Notes: generated by a model from the sequence alone, not told the origin. A stretch of 64,000 bases of DNA from Chryseobacterium pennae (GCF_003385515.1 NZ_QNVT01000033.1:20916-84915), one strand, 5' to 3'; shown: positions 43,095-52,090, counted from the first letter of the stretch. Made by a program: numbers and translations.

Positions 43095-43664
43095 ATGAAA
43101 AAATTGACATTGATCGCTTTTCTGGGATTAAGCACTTTTGCTTTTTCACAGGATGTAAAGAACTTACCCGATAAAGGAAAGCAAAAAACGGCTCTTATTG
43201 TACCGACCGAACAGAAAGAACTGGACGCGAAGAAGAAAGCTGCTGAAGAAAAAGCAAAACTTCCTAAGCCTTATAATCCAAAGGCTGATGCTCAGGCAGA
43301 TATTAATAAATTGGTTGCCCAGGCTAAGAAGGAAGGGAAAAATATTATGATCCAGGCAGGTGGAAACTGGTGTATCTGGTGTCTTCGATTCAATAATTTT
43401 GTACAGGAAACTCCTGAATTGAAACAGCTCGTAGATAAGAACTACTTATATTACCATTTGAATTATTCTCCGGATAATAAAAATGAGAAAGTTTTTGCTC
43501 AGTACGATAATCCTGGTGAAAAATTCGGGTATCCGGTGTTTATTGTTTTGGATAAAGACGGAAAGATGATTAAGGTTCAGCAGAGTGATGTATTCGAAGA
43601 AGGAAAAGGATACAGCAAGGAAAAGGTAAAAGAATTCTTCAATACCTGGAAGCCTAAAGCATAA
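43095..43664 (+). CDS. Exported thioredoxin-family protein
   Basis: A 189-residue protein with signal peptide MKKLTLIAFLGLSTFAFSQ. A Lys/Ala/Glu-rich helical segment (about 25-70) precedes a thioredoxin fold with the active-site motif NWCIWCLRF. The motif is CxxC with Ile-Trp between, like the DUF255/thioredoxin-7 type proteins. It probably reduces or shuffles disulfides in the periplasm; partners are unknown. Its last strand is YPVFIVLDKDGK. It has its own promoter box and ends with a strong hairpin. Confidence 0.88.
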   Translation: MKKLTLIAFLGLSTFAFSQDVKNLPDKGKQKTALIVPTEQKELDAKKKAAEEKAKLPKPYNPKADAQADINKLVAQAKKEGKNIMIQAGGNWCIWCLRFNNFVQETPELKQLVDKNYLYYHLNYSPDNKNEKVFAQYDNPGEKFGYPVFIVLDKDGKMIKVQQSDVFEEGKGYSKEKVKEFFNTWKPKA

Positions 43665-43670
43665 AAATTC

Positions 43671-43701
43671 AAAAGGTTGTTTCTACTGGAAGCAACCTTT
43701 T
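43671..43701 (+). terminator. Terminator after the thioredoxin-like gene
   Basis: A 13-bp stem, AAAAGGTTGTTTC with GAAGCAACCTTTT (one T-G wobble), a 5-nt loop and a T run. Confidence 0.85.
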
Positions 43702-43747
43702 TTTATTTTGTATAATAAATAGGCTTAATCTGTAAGCTCTGTGAGAA

Positions 43748-45109
43748 TTATAAAAATCTTTTAATCCAGCTTAATTTCTTTTCAGAATATGGTGGATATT
43801 TAATATTAGGTTCACCCCATGTTGCTTTTTCAAGAACTGCTTTTTGATGAGAGAAAGTCTCAAAGCCAAATTTACCGTGATAATTTCCGATTCCTGAACT
43901 TCCTACACCTCCAAAGGGTAGATGATCATTGCTTAAATGCATCACAACATCATTGATACATCCGCCTCCGAAAGACAATTTTTGTGTAAAGTTTTCCTTT
44001 TCTTCAGTATTATTAGTGAAAAGATAAGCGGCCAGTGGTTTCTTCATTTCCAATATGGCATTCAGGGCAGTATTGTAATTTTTAAAACTGATAACAGGTA
44101 AGAGAGGCCCGAAAATTTCTTCCTGCATGATCTGATCATTCCCATCTATATGATGAAGAATAGTAGGTTCTATATATAGTTTTTCTTCATCATAATTACC
44201 ACCAAAATATATTTTTTCTTTATCAATAAGATTGATTAACCGCTGAAAATTTCCTGTATTGATGATCATGGTATATTGTTCTGAATCAGGACCGTATTTG
44301 AATTGTTGAATGTATTTTCTCAACATTTCCAGAAATTGTTCCTGTATAGATTCTTCCACCAATAAATAATCGGGAGCAACACAGGTCTGTCCGGCATTCA
44401 GAAATTTTCCCCAGACAATTCTTTTGGCTGCAATTTCAAGATTGGCATTTTTGGTGATAATGGCTGGTGATTTTCCGCCCAATTCAAGAACAACGGGTGT
44501 TAAATGTTCTGCGGCAGCTTTGTATACTATTTTTCCCACTTTAGTACTTCCTGTAAAGAAGATTTTGTCAAATTTCAGTTTCAGAAGTTCTGTAGTTTCA
44601 TCAATTCCGCCTTCATATACATATAAATATTCAGGAGGAAAGTTTTCATTGATGATCATGGACATTGATTTCATGGTATTTTCTGCGATCTCACTTGGTT
44701 TCAGAATACAGCAGTTTCCGGCAGCAATAGCGGCAATAACAGGAGATAGGGATAATTGATAAGGATAATTCCATGCTCCGATTACCAGAATATTACCAAA
44801 GGGTTCAGAATGGATCTTACTTTTTCCCAGCTGATTCACCAGATTAGTGCTTACTTTTTGAGGTTTGGCAAGCGATTTTAGATTTTTCAGATAATACTCA
44901 ATATCATTCAGAATAAAGGAAATCTCTGTAGTGAAGGTATCGAATTTAGATTTGCCGAAATCTTTGTAAATCGCTTCGTAAAAAATATTTTCGTTGGAAA
45001 TGATAAGATTTCTGAGCTTTTCAAGATACATTTTTCTGAAGGCAAGACTTTTGGTTTGCTGTGTTTTGAAAAAGTCTCTCTGGCTCTGTAAAATTTGTTC
45101 AATTTCCAT
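43748..45109 (-). CDS. Aldehyde dehydrogenase, class 3-like
   Basis: A 453-residue NAD(P)-dependent enzyme from the ATG at 45109; an upstream in-frame ATG at 45184 adds 25 residues that look unlike the family. Catalytic residues are the Cys in NAGQTCVAPDYLLV and the Glu in VVLELGGKSPAII. The nucleotide-binding part is KIFFTGSTKVGKIVYKAA. The C-terminus LSWIKRFL is hydrophobic/basic, as in membrane-associated ALDH3-type enzymes. It oxidises fatty or aromatic aldehydes to acids. Monocistronic; the upstream 226 bp contain repeat copy 3. Confidence 0.9.
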   Translation of the reverse strand: MEIEQILQSQRDFFKTQQTKSLAFRKMYLEKLRNLIISNENIFYEAIYKDFGKSKFDTFTTEISFILNDIEYYLKNLKSLAKPQKVSTNLVNQLGKSKIHSEPFGNILVIGAWNYPYQLSLSPVIAAIAAGNCCILKPSEIAENTMKSMSMIINENFPPEYLYVYEGGIDETTELLKLKFDKIFFTGSTKVGKIVYKAAAEHLTPVVLELGGKSPAIITKNANLEIAAKRIVWGKFLNAGQTCVAPDYLLVEESIQEQFLEMLRKYIQQFKYGPDSEQYTMIINTGNFQRLINLIDKEKIYFGGNYDEEKLYIEPTILHHIDGNDQIMQEEIFGPLLPVISFKNYNTALNAILEMKKPLAAYLFTNNTEEKENFTQKLSFGGGCINDVVMHLSNDHLPFGGVGSSGIGNYHGKFGFETFSHQKAVLEKATWGEPNIKYPPYSEKKLSWIKRFL

Positions 45110-45174
45110 ACGTAAGTTTTTTCTGTTGAATGTAAGTACTGATGTGATACTGTAACGGAAAACAAGCAACAATA

Positions 45175-45327
45175 AGCTGGCCAAAGTAGGGGTTGGGCTG
45201 GAAGTTGGGGTACTTTTACACGTTTAGGAAATGATCTTTATTTTTATTAGAATTAGCTATTAAAATAAACTACAGTTATTCTTTAGTGTTGCAGAAACTT
45301 CCTTTCTTCCTGCTTCCAGCTTCCTCA
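45175..45327. repeat. Interspersed element with GAAGCTGGAAG-type inverted arms, copy 3
   Basis: The left arm (45175-45212) is GGTTGGGCTGGAAGTTGGGG-like and the right arm (45297-45327) is TTCCTGCTTCCAGCTTCC-like, around an A/T core of about 85 bp. The core holds ATTAAAATAAA, as in copy 1. It lies between the ALDH start and the MFS stop, both on the minus strand. Confidence 0.55.
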
Positions 45328-45335
45328 CTTTTTCC

Positions 45336-46898
45336 TTACATAATATTCCTTACTGCTATTTTCACCGGATGATAAAGAAGCAAAAGGAGAGCTGTAATAA
45401 AAGCCAGCCAGAATAAGCCTGTAAATATCTCCATATTGGAAAGCAGAATAGATTGAGCTGTTATTTTTGCTTTAAAAGCTCCTGCAGTCAGGGAAAGGGA
45501 TTCATTAACCGGAATTTTTGAGATGTTAGCTCCAAAAATTTGGTTCCATTGGCTGTAGAAAACAGGATTGGTGTCTATAAGATTGAAACTTAGAACATCC
45601 GAATGCTTTAACGTTAAAAATAGCATTATGTTTTGCATTAAGGCATATCCACTGGCAGTGGCCCAGAAACGGGTAGTGGTTCCCATTGCACTGGCATTGG
45701 CCACATATTTCTCCGGCATTCCTGAAATTAGAAAGAATACCAAAGGAGTAAACAATAGGCCTTGTGCCACTCCCTGCAGGAATAAAGGTGGACAGATGGT
45801 GGCAAGTGTAGTATCCGGATAAAAGGTATAGGTAAACCATGCACAGTCAATTGCCAATAAAAGGAATCCTGTAAAAAAGACGATTCTGGAAGAAACACCA
45901 CGAATCAGGCATATTCCTGATAAAAGTACACCGATAAGTGTTCCTGCCACATTCCAGTACTGAATGTTGACAATATAATCCCATGGCCATTTCCATACGG
46001 TTGCCATAATACTGTACACATTATTTAATCCGGAGCGGATGAGATAAAAAATGAAGAACAGGATCATTCCCACAATTACATTTTTAGAACTGAAAATTTC
46101 AAAATGAAATAAAGGACGTTTTGAATTCCTCTGTTTCAATATAAATAAACCACCGGAAATTAGAAATATACACAAACAAATAATGATGGAATCAGATTCA
46201 AACCACATCAGTCTTTTCCCATAGATAATGGCATAGGCTCCGGCCTGAAGGCAAACCCAAAGCAAAAACCAACTTGGAATATCCATTTGATATAATGGTT
46301 TTTTAGGAAAGAAACGGTTTCTGTTAAAAATGACAAAACCCAGAATCAAAACGAAAACATGGAAATATGCCATCATTAAAATCATATGTCGGTAATCATA
46401 ATCCTGAATGCTTGATTTAAGCAGGGTAGTAGTCACTGTTCCTCCTGTCAGCATAAGCGCATACATGAAAAGATAGGCAATAACTTTGGCATGTTTTGTT
46501 TTTAATTCAGCTATGATTAACGGCAGAAAGATAGCTCCTTCCAGTAATCCAAAGAATCCCTCTAAAAAGCGGATCACCAAAATCACATGATAATCATTGG
46601 TGACAGATAAGATATACAGAAGAATCACTGAAACAGAAGACATCAGCAGTACATAATACTTTACGCTGAAATAAGACATAAACCGCTGTAAAACCAAAAG
46701 GGTGACTACAAATGTTCCATACATCAGCATCATCAGATATTGAATGTCATCCGAATCTACATCCATAAAAGAAGAAGTGAAGGCACTATTGGAATGTAGT
46801 AATGACAACAACATGATGTGGGGAAATAATGCCAGTATAAGAAGAGGCAATTTCAGCCATTGAGGCAGCCATTTATGATAAACTGTATTGTGTTGCAT
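45336..46898 (-). CDS. MFS multidrug transporter (EmrB-like)
   Basis: A 520-residue integral membrane protein with about 12-14 hydrophobic segments, the length and plan of DHA2/EmrB-type exporters. Visible segments include LKLPLLILALFPHIMLL, FLEGFFGLLEGAIFLPLIIAEL (family motif region) and LFLQGVAQGLLFTPLVFF. It forms a tripartite pump with the adaptor and TolC-like channel encoded upstream on the same strand, using the proton gradient. The substrate is unknown. A 275-bp gap with a short tandem repeat separates it from the adaptor gene, so it may also have its own promoter. Confidence 0.88.
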   Translation of the reverse strand: MQHNTVYHKWLPQWLKLPLLILALFPHIMLLSLLHSNSAFTSSFMDVDSDDIQYLMMLMYGTFVVTLLVLQRFMSYFSVKYYVLLMSSVSVILLYILSVTNDYHVILVIRFLEGFFGLLEGAIFLPLIIAELKTKHAKVIAYLFMYALMLTGGTVTTTLLKSSIQDYDYRHMILMMAYFHVFVLILGFVIFNRNRFFPKKPLYQMDIPSWFLLWVCLQAGAYAIIYGKRLMWFESDSIIICLCIFLISGGLFILKQRNSKRPLFHFEIFSSKNVIVGMILFFIFYLIRSGLNNVYSIMATVWKWPWDYIVNIQYWNVAGTLIGVLLSGICLIRGVSSRIVFFTGFLLLAIDCAWFTYTFYPDTTLATICPPLFLQGVAQGLLFTPLVFFLISGMPEKYVANASAMGTTTRFWATASGYALMQNIMLFLTLKHSDVLSFNLIDTNPVFYSQWNQIFGANISKIPVNESLSLTAGAFKAKITAQSILLSNMEIFTGLFWLAFITALLLLLYHPVKIAVRNIM

Positions 46899-47130
46899 AG
46901 TTGTTGAGAAGCTGATGAAGTTTATGAATTAGCTTTTCAGCTATTTGGTATAATAAAAGTGCGAAAAGACAAAAGTGCAAAGGGTGTAAAAGGTAAGATG
47001 ACAAATATGCTTAAAGAAAAAATTAAACAGATCTGTATTTTGCTGTCTTGCCTTTTCGCAGAAAAATAATATTAATTTGAAGATTTGGAAATGAGTTAAT
47101 TGGGAAATGATAATAAACCGGATATTTTTG
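46899..47130. other. Gene-free spacer inside the efflux operon
   Basis: This A/T-rich stretch between the adaptor and MFS genes shows no open frame of note. A short A/G-rich run (AAAAGTGCGAAAAGACAAAAG) lies at about 46955-46980, and the tandem repeat at 47131-47162 follows. No promoter box of full consensus was recognised. Confidence 0.5.
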
Positions 47131-47162
47131 TACTCTAATACTCTAATACTCTAATACTCTAA
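47131..47162. repeat. Four tandem copies of TACTCTAA
   Basis: TACTCTAA occurs four times in a row without change, followed by a degenerate fifth (TACCCTCA). It lies 12 bp after the adaptor stop, in the spacer before the MFS gene. Such octamer arrays are prone to slippage. Confidence 0.85.
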
Positions 47163-47173
47163 TACCCTCAATC

Positions 47174-48220
47174 CTAAATCTTCTTAGCACTCACCAGAAC
47201 ATTCATTCCGGAAAGCAGTTTCTCATTGTCTTTGCTGTGATCAAGTATGATTTTTACTGGAAATCTCTGTTCAATTTTCACAAAGTTTCCTGTTGCATTA
47301 TCTGGTTTTACGAGAGAGAACTGAGATCCTGATGCGGGAGAAACAGAAACGATTTTTCCTTTAAATTCAACATTGGGATAAGCATCTGCCGTAATAATGA
47401 CTTCCTGGTTTTGATCAATCTGGCCAAGCTGGGTTTCTTTATAATTGGCAATAATCCATTTTTCTTTACTTACCATCTGAACCAATGCCTGTCCTTCTTT
47501 AATAAGCTGCCCTTCCTGAATCGTCTTTTTTCCCACCCAGCCATCATAAGGAGCAGTAATAACGGTATATGAAAGGAAAAGTTTAGCATTATTCAGGTTG
47601 GCTGAACTCTGCTGAATCTGGCTCTTAGCAGGAGCTACTTTTGTTTGTTGTTCATTAGCGCCAGCTCTAACAGCATTTTTCTGCTGTTCCAATGCCAAAA
47701 GATTGGCTTTTGACTGTTCGTAAGAAGCCTTTACGTTTTCAAACTCCTGTTCTGTGGCAGCGTCTTCAGTCAGTAGATTTTTATATCTTTTATAGTCCTG
47801 TTCCGTTCTCCAGATATCAATTCTTGCAGATGCAATTTTAGCATCAACGATTTTTGTATCACTTTCCTTTGTACTGACACTGCTTTGAATCGTTGTGATA
47901 TTTTCAGTAGTTGTATTTAGATTGGCTTCAGCCATATGTACCTGATTAACGAATTCTCTGTTGTCAATAACGATTAAAGTGTCTCCTTTGCGTACAAACT
48001 GATTTTCATTAAACTTTATAGTCTTGATGAAGCCTGATACCTTACTGGAGACCGGTGTGATATACTGTTCGATCTGTGCATCGTTGGTAGTAACATTTTT
48101 TCTCGAAAAAAGATAGAAGCTTACCATTCCTGTGACGCCGCTGATAATGAGGATCCAAGCCAGTAAAGTGATTGTCCTGTTGATTCTTTTTTCCTTTTGT
48201 GTCAGTTGTTTCTGTGCCAT
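47174..48220 (-). CDS. HlyD/EmrA-family periplasmic adaptor
   Basis: A 348-residue membrane-fusion protein. One N-terminal membrane segment (ITLLAWILIISGVTGMVSFYLF, about 17-38) is followed by a barrel-sandwich half (ITPVSSKVSGFIKTIKFNENQFVRKGDTLI), a coiled-coil hairpin (about 90-200) and the second half (VITAPYDGWVGKKTIQEGQLIKEGQALV). It links the inner-membrane MFS pump to the TolC-like channel. The tolC-like gene starts 5 bp upstream, so the two are cotranscribed. Confidence 0.92.
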   Translation of the reverse strand: MAQKQLTQKEKRINRTITLLAWILIISGVTGMVSFYLFSRKNVTTNDAQIEQYITPVSSKVSGFIKTIKFNENQFVRKGDTLIVIDNREFVNQVHMAEANLNTTTENITTIQSSVSTKESDTKIVDAKIASARIDIWRTEQDYKRYKNLLTEDAATEQEFENVKASYEQSKANLLALEQQKNAVRAGANEQQTKVAPAKSQIQQSSANLNNAKLFLSYTVITAPYDGWVGKKTIQEGQLIKEGQALVQMVSKEKWIIANYKETQLGQIDQNQEVIITADAYPNVEFKGKIVSVSPASGSQFSLVKPDNATGNFVKIEQRFPVKIILDHSKDNEKLLSGMNVLVSAKKI

Positions 48221-48225
48221 AGTTT

Positions 48226-49560
48226 TTATAAGTTTCCAATCGTATATTGGAGTTGATAGTATTTTAATTGTCTGTTGATTTTTACGGAGATAAGATTGGA
48301 TTCTGCTTCCAGATAAGTATTGTCAGCATCAATAAGTTCAGTAATAAGACTTAGTTTATTCACATATTTTGTTCTTACAATACGGTAGTTTTCCTTAGCC
48401 TGATCAATAGCTTCTTCAGCGATTTTTACTTTCTGATCAGTTTCTTCAAACTTTTTATAGGCTTCATACACATTGTGTCTTATCTTTTCCTTATTTTCTT
48501 CGATCTGAAGCTTGGCAAGGTCGATATTTTCTCTGGCTTCCTGCATTTTGTATTTGTTTTTATACAGGTTTTCGATAGGATAGGTAAGGTTCAGCCCGAT
48601 CATTCCTAAACGGTAAGCATAAGGCTCAGGCGGAAAGAACATCATATTCGGATACTTCAGAAAATATTCTCCACCGGCAGTCACTTTGGGTAAATAACCA
48701 GCCTTAGTGATCTTCTGGTCCAGTTCCTTTAATGAAAGATTTTTATGGGTAATTTCAACCGATTCATTTTTGTTTAAAGCGGTCTCCGTCAGATCATCAA
48801 TATAAGGAATTGCTGCCTTATCCGAGATCAGATCCTCTGTATCTACATGCATTTCCTGAGACTCAGGCAGTGAAAGAAGGGTTTTAAGCTTATGTTCTGC
48901 AATCTGTATGTCATTATTCAGTTCTGTCCAGCTCATTTTATGGTTGGAAAGCTGTAATGAAGTTCTTAACACTTCGTTTACTGTTACCACTCCGTTAGCT
49001 TTAAGGGTTTTTACCTGTTTGATGTTAACTGAATCTTCCTTCATTTTGTCATTAATAAGACTTTGCTGTTCTTTCAAATGATGAATCTGAAGGAATCCTG
49101 TAATCACTTCCATTGTGAGCTCTCTTTCATCCAGATGTGTTCTTAAAGCTGAAATTTCAGTGTCAATGGCTGCTTTTTTCTCAGTATTCTTTATTTTTCC
49201 ACCCATATAGACTGGAATAGATGCTGATAATGTGAAATCATACATCCCGTTGATGGCATCATATTTTGTGGGTTTATTCAATACACCATCCTGATACTGA
49301 AAAAGATTGGTGACCTGATTATAGCTGGTATGAAATTCAATATCCGGGAGTTTTTCCATTTTCAGGTCTTTTTCCTTTGTAGCGGACATTTCCTGTTTTA
49401 AATGGCTTATCCGTATGTTTTTGTTGTTTTTTAAACCTATTTCTATAGCCTGTTGAAGGCCAAGGTGCTGGTAATCTATCATCTGTGAGTGTAAAAGGTT
49501 GCCCAATAATAAGCACAACGCTATGCACTGATATCGGCATGCGTTTAATATCATATTCAT
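48226..49560 (-). CDS. TolC-family outer-membrane channel
   Basis: A 444-residue outer-membrane efflux protein. The signal peptide is in the first 26 residues (ending LLHSQM). Two OEP-like halves follow: LQQAIEIGLKNNKNIRISHLK near the start, and the later YPIENLYKNKYKMQEARENIDLAK helix. Long helices over about 130-200 and 330-420 form the tunnel. It is the outer part of the EmrAB-TolC-type pump encoded downstream, and the first gene of the operon. Divergent from an AraC-family regulator by 136 bp. Confidence 0.9.
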   Translation of the reverse strand: MNMILNACRYQCIALCLLLGNLLHSQMIDYQHLGLQQAIEIGLKNNKNIRISHLKQEMSATKEKDLKMEKLPDIEFHTSYNQVTNLFQYQDGVLNKPTKYDAINGMYDFTLSASIPVYMGGKIKNTEKKAAIDTEISALRTHLDERELTMEVITGFLQIHHLKEQQSLINDKMKEDSVNIKQVKTLKANGVVTVNEVLRTSLQLSNHKMSWTELNNDIQIAEHKLKTLLSLPESQEMHVDTEDLISDKAAIPYIDDLTETALNKNESVEITHKNLSLKELDQKITKAGYLPKVTAGGEYFLKYPNMMFFPPEPYAYRLGMIGLNLTYPIENLYKNKYKMQEARENIDLAKLQIEENKEKIRHNVYEAYKKFEETDQKVKIAEEAIDQAKENYRIVRTKYVNKLSLITELIDADNTYLEAESNLISVKINRQLKYYQLQYTIGNL

Positions 49561-49601
49561 AAATTAATTAAAGGATTTTTGCTAAAATGATTTTGATACT
49601 G

Positions 49602-49609
49602 CAAATTTA
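49602..49609 (-). promoter_or_regulatory. Candidate -7 box of the efflux operon
   Basis: On the minus strand this reads TAAATTTG, a full TAnnTTTG match 41 bp before the tolC-like ATG. It lies in the 136-bp divergent region next to the AraC-type gene. Confidence 0.5.
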
Positions 49610-49696
49610 CGACGATGGTCAGCAGACACGATTTGTGAAACCAGAAAAAGATTTGTTCATTTACGCCATTTTAAAAATTATTCCTATCTTTATTTC

Positions 49697-50500
49697 ATGA
49701 ATGACAGTCATTTTAAAGCTGTAGAAGATGATGATGCCGAATTTTATGTGTATCATGTTCTCACCGGAAATATCACAACCGATATTCATTATCACAGTTC
49801 TGCACAATTAGTCTATGCAGAAGGAGGTATTGTGCATGTTTTTACTGATTTGAAGCACTGGTATCTTCCGGCAAGATGCTTTATGTGGATTCCGGCCGGA
49901 ACGCCGCATTATCTTTTTTCTACCAGCCCCAAAGTGGATTTATATAATTTTTATATTAAAAAAGAAGAAGATGAAAATGGCTTTTTTGATGAAATTAATA
50001 TTTATTCAGTCAATGAATTACTTCGGGAGATGATTCTTTATACTAAAGACTGGAATGGAAAAATCACAAAAAATGACCATTCTAAATATTATTTTCTCAA
50101 AGCACTTAAAGGGGTATTACAGGAAAAGAAACATAAACATTTAGCATTTCCGATACAGCATCCTTTTCCCAAAGATGAAACTTTACTGAAGATTGCAAGA
50201 TATATTCATGCTAATCTTGAGAAGCCTCTAACGATTGAATCTACGGCCAAAGAGTTCGGAATGGGAACAAGAACCCTTTCCAGGAAATTCAAAGAGATTT
50301 TGGGCATGAATTACGTCCGTTTCCTGAGAGCTTTGAGAATTACCCGTTCTTTAGAATTAATGCTGGAAGGGAAATATAATATGTATGAGATTGCCATGAT
50401 GGTGGGGTACAATAGTTTGTCTTCTTTCAGTAATATTTTCAAAAAAGTAATTGGAGTTGCCCCAACTGAATACCAGCAGAAATTGAGAGGAGATAGGTAG
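49697..50500 (+). CDS. AraC-family transcriptional regulator
   Basis: A 267-residue regulator with an N-terminal cupin-like sensor domain (TDIHYHSSAQLVYAEGGIVH, WIPAGTPHYLF) and a C-terminal double HTH at about 165-265 (LEKPLTIESTAKEFGMGTR, then EIAMMVGYNSLSSFSNIF). It should bind a small molecule and control the divergent tolC-adaptor-MFS operon. The cupin His pattern is kept, so a metal or small aromatic ligand is possible. Typical regulator/efflux arrangement; the ligand is unknown. Confidence 0.9.
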   Translation: MNDSHFKAVEDDDAEFYVYHVLTGNITTDIHYHSSAQLVYAEGGIVHVFTDLKHWYLPARCFMWIPAGTPHYLFSTSPKVDLYNFYIKKEEDENGFFDEINIYSVNELLREMILYTKDWNGKITKNDHSKYYFLKALKGVLQEKKHKHLAFPIQHPFPKDETLLKIARYIHANLEKPLTIESTAKEFGMGTRTLSRKFKEILGMNYVRFLRALRITRSLELMLEGKYNMYEIAMMVGYNSLSSFSNIFKKVIGVAPTEYQQKLRGDR

Positions 50501-50616
50501 TTTGAGAGTCTTAGAGTGGGAGAGTTGTGGTGCGTGTGAGGAGAATATGAGGTATGTAGGTGATCTTTCTTCATATATAGAAGTGCACAGTATCTTATCC
50601 TGAAATTTGTTAGATA

Positions 50617-50680
50617 GTGCTATATTCCCCTTCTCTGAAGGAGTGGCTTTTTGCAAAGAAAAAGGCGGGGTAGTCTGGGC
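50617..50680. repeat. Fragment resembling a short G/C-rich interspersed repeat
   Basis: CCCCTTCTCTGAAGGAG followed later by GGCGGGGTAGTCTGGGC is much richer in G/C than the surroundings and resembles the fragment at 19078-19105 (CACTCCTTTGGAGGGGG). I suspect a worn dispersed repeat. The rest of this intergenic region shows nothing else apart from TTAGAGT-type runs at about 50507-50525. Confidence 0.35.
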
Positions 50681-50712
50681 AGTAGCATTATTTAATCTAA
50701 AATCATAAAAAA

Positions 50713-50736
50713 ACCACCTCAAATAAATGAAGTGGT
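50713..50736 (-). terminator. Terminator of the rpsF-rpsR-rplI operon
   Basis: On the minus strand ACCACTTCA pairs with TGAGGTGGT (one mismatch) around a short loop and is followed by a run of seven T. It lies 31 bp after the rplI stop. The gene-free 50501-50712 also holds the fragment described as a repeat. Confidence 0.7.
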
Positions 50737-50766
50737 CTTGTATGATGAGAAAATCTCAGAGGCTTA

Positions 50767-51270
50767 TTAAGCTTCTTCAGATTTAACTTCTTCTTTCTTT
50801 GCAGCAGGTGCAGCTACAACTGGAGCGTCAGATACGATATCGAATTCGAAATTGTACTCAACGTTTCTGTGTAATCTGATGTTTGCAGTTACTTTACCAG
50901 TTCTCTTAATAGTGTTCCCTGGAATTTTGATGTATTTCTTCTCTACAGAAACTCCAGCTTTAGCAAGAGCAGCAGAAAGATCTGCATTGTTGATAGATCC
51001 GAATAATTTATCACCAGAACCTACTTTTGCAGGAATAGTAATAGAAGTTTTCTTCAATTGATCTACTACAGTGTTAGCAGCAGCGATTAATTTAGCTTCT
51101 TCTTCTTTTCTAGCTTCCAAAGTAGCTTCAAGAGCTGCTTTGTTTTTAGGTGTAGCTAAAAGTGCAATTCCCTGAGGAAGTAAGAAGTTTCTTGCATAAC
51201 CTGGCTTTACACTTACTGTATCAAACTCAAGTCCTAAGTTTTCTACGTCTTGTTTTAGGATGATATCCAT
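50767..51270 (-). CDS. rplI: 50S ribosomal protein L9
   Basis: A 167-residue L9. The N-terminal domain opens MDIILKQDVENLGLEFDTVSVKPGYARNFLLPQG, the standard signature, followed by the long connecting helix (AALEATLEARKEEEAKLI) and the C-terminal domain (VGSGDKLFGSINNADLSAAL). A C-terminal tail rich in Ala, Lys and Glu makes it somewhat longer than the E. coli protein. It binds 23S rRNA at the base of L1 and helps frame keeping. Last gene of rpsF-rpsR-rplI. Confidence 0.97.
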   Translation of the reverse strand: MDIILKQDVENLGLEFDTVSVKPGYARNFLLPQGIALLATPKNKAALEATLEARKEEEAKLIAAANTVVDQLKKTSITIPAKVGSGDKLFGSINNADLSAALAKAGVSVEKKYIKIPGNTIKRTGKVTANIRLHRNVEYNFEFDIVSDAPVVAAPAAKKEEVKSEEA

Positions 51271-51380
51271 TGTTGTTGTCCTTTTTTTAGATTTTAGAAT
51301 GCTCTAAAATCAAGTTAGAATTAATTATTTATTCAGCAACAAAAGAAGAGATTGCTCTCTTCTTTTATTTATTTTTTGTC

Positions 51381-51683
51381 TTATTTCAATAAGTCAGCTA
51401 CGTAAGGTAGTAAAGAAAGGTGTCTTGCTCTTTTGATAGCAGCAGAAACTTTTCTTTGGTATTTTAAAGAAGTTCCAGTGTATCTTCTTGGTAAGATTTT
51501 ACCTTGCTCATTTACAAACTGTAATAAGAAATCAGCATCTTTGTAATCAACGTGCTTAATTCCGTATTTTTTGAATCTACAATATTTCTTTTCAGATTTT
51601 GTATTGATATCAAGTGGAGTAAGGAATTTTACTTCTGATTCTCCTCCAGCTGAGGCTTGTTTAGCCATTTCATCTATTGCCAT
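51381..51683 (-). CDS. rpsR: 30S ribosomal protein S18
   Basis: A 100-residue S18 with KKYCRFKKYGIKHVDYKD and the RRYTGTSLKYQRKVSAAIKRARHLSLLPYV core, both family signatures. It binds S6 as a pair on the platform of the small subunit. An N-terminal extension of about 25 residues (MAIDEMAKQASAGGESEV) is common in Bacteroidota. It lies 32 bp after rpsF and 110 bp before rplI on the same strand. Confidence 0.97.
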   Translation of the reverse strand: MAIDEMAKQASAGGESEVKFLTPLDINTKSEKKYCRFKKYGIKHVDYKDADFLLQFVNEQGKILPRRYTGTSLKYQRKVSAAIKRARHLSLLPYVADLLK

Positions 51684-51715
51684 GTCTTGTCTTTTTTTAA
51701 AAATAGGGTTAATAA

Positions 51716-52057
51716 TTAAGCTTTAGCTGCTTTTACTTTAGTTCTTCTCGTTACAGCGTACTCAATAGCATGCTTGTCTAGTTTTGTAGTAAGGTAACGG
51801 ATTACTCTCTCGTCACGCTTAAATGCTAATTCTAAATCAGCAACTACAGTACCTTCACCTTTAAACTCGATTAAAGTATAGAACCCATTCTTTTTCAATT
51901 GGATAGGGTAAGCTAATTTTTTTAATCCCCAATTTTCTTTAGCAACGATTTCGCAGTTCTTTTCTTTGATAAGATCTACATACTTGTTCACTGCTTCCTC
52001 TACCTGTGACTCAGATAGAACGGGAGTTAAAATGAAAACAGTTTCGTAATTGTTCAT
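51716..52057 (-). CDS. rpsF: 30S ribosomal protein S6
   Basis: A 113-residue S6 opening MNNYETVFILTPVLSESQVEE, with AKENWGLKKLAYPIQLKKNG and LELAFKRDERVIRYLTTKLD. The longest frame would start at 52093, but ATG 52057 fits the family N-terminus exactly and lies 34 bp after the -7 box at 52091-52098. It partners S18. First gene of the rpsF-rpsR-rplI unit, with a full-consensus promoter. Confidence 0.97.
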   Translation of the reverse strand: MNNYETVFILTPVLSESQVEEAVNKYVDLIKEKNCEIVAKENWGLKKLAYPIQLKKNGFYTLIEFKGEGTVVADLELAFKRDERVIRYLTTKLDKHAIEYAVTRRTKVKAAKA

Positions 52058-52090
52058 AATGTTAAAATATTTGTTAATTATTTCGAGGTG

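Noticed and set aside
47131..47162. Possible CRISPR-like repeat
   Set aside because: The unit is 8 bp with no spacers, so it is a simple tandem repeat.
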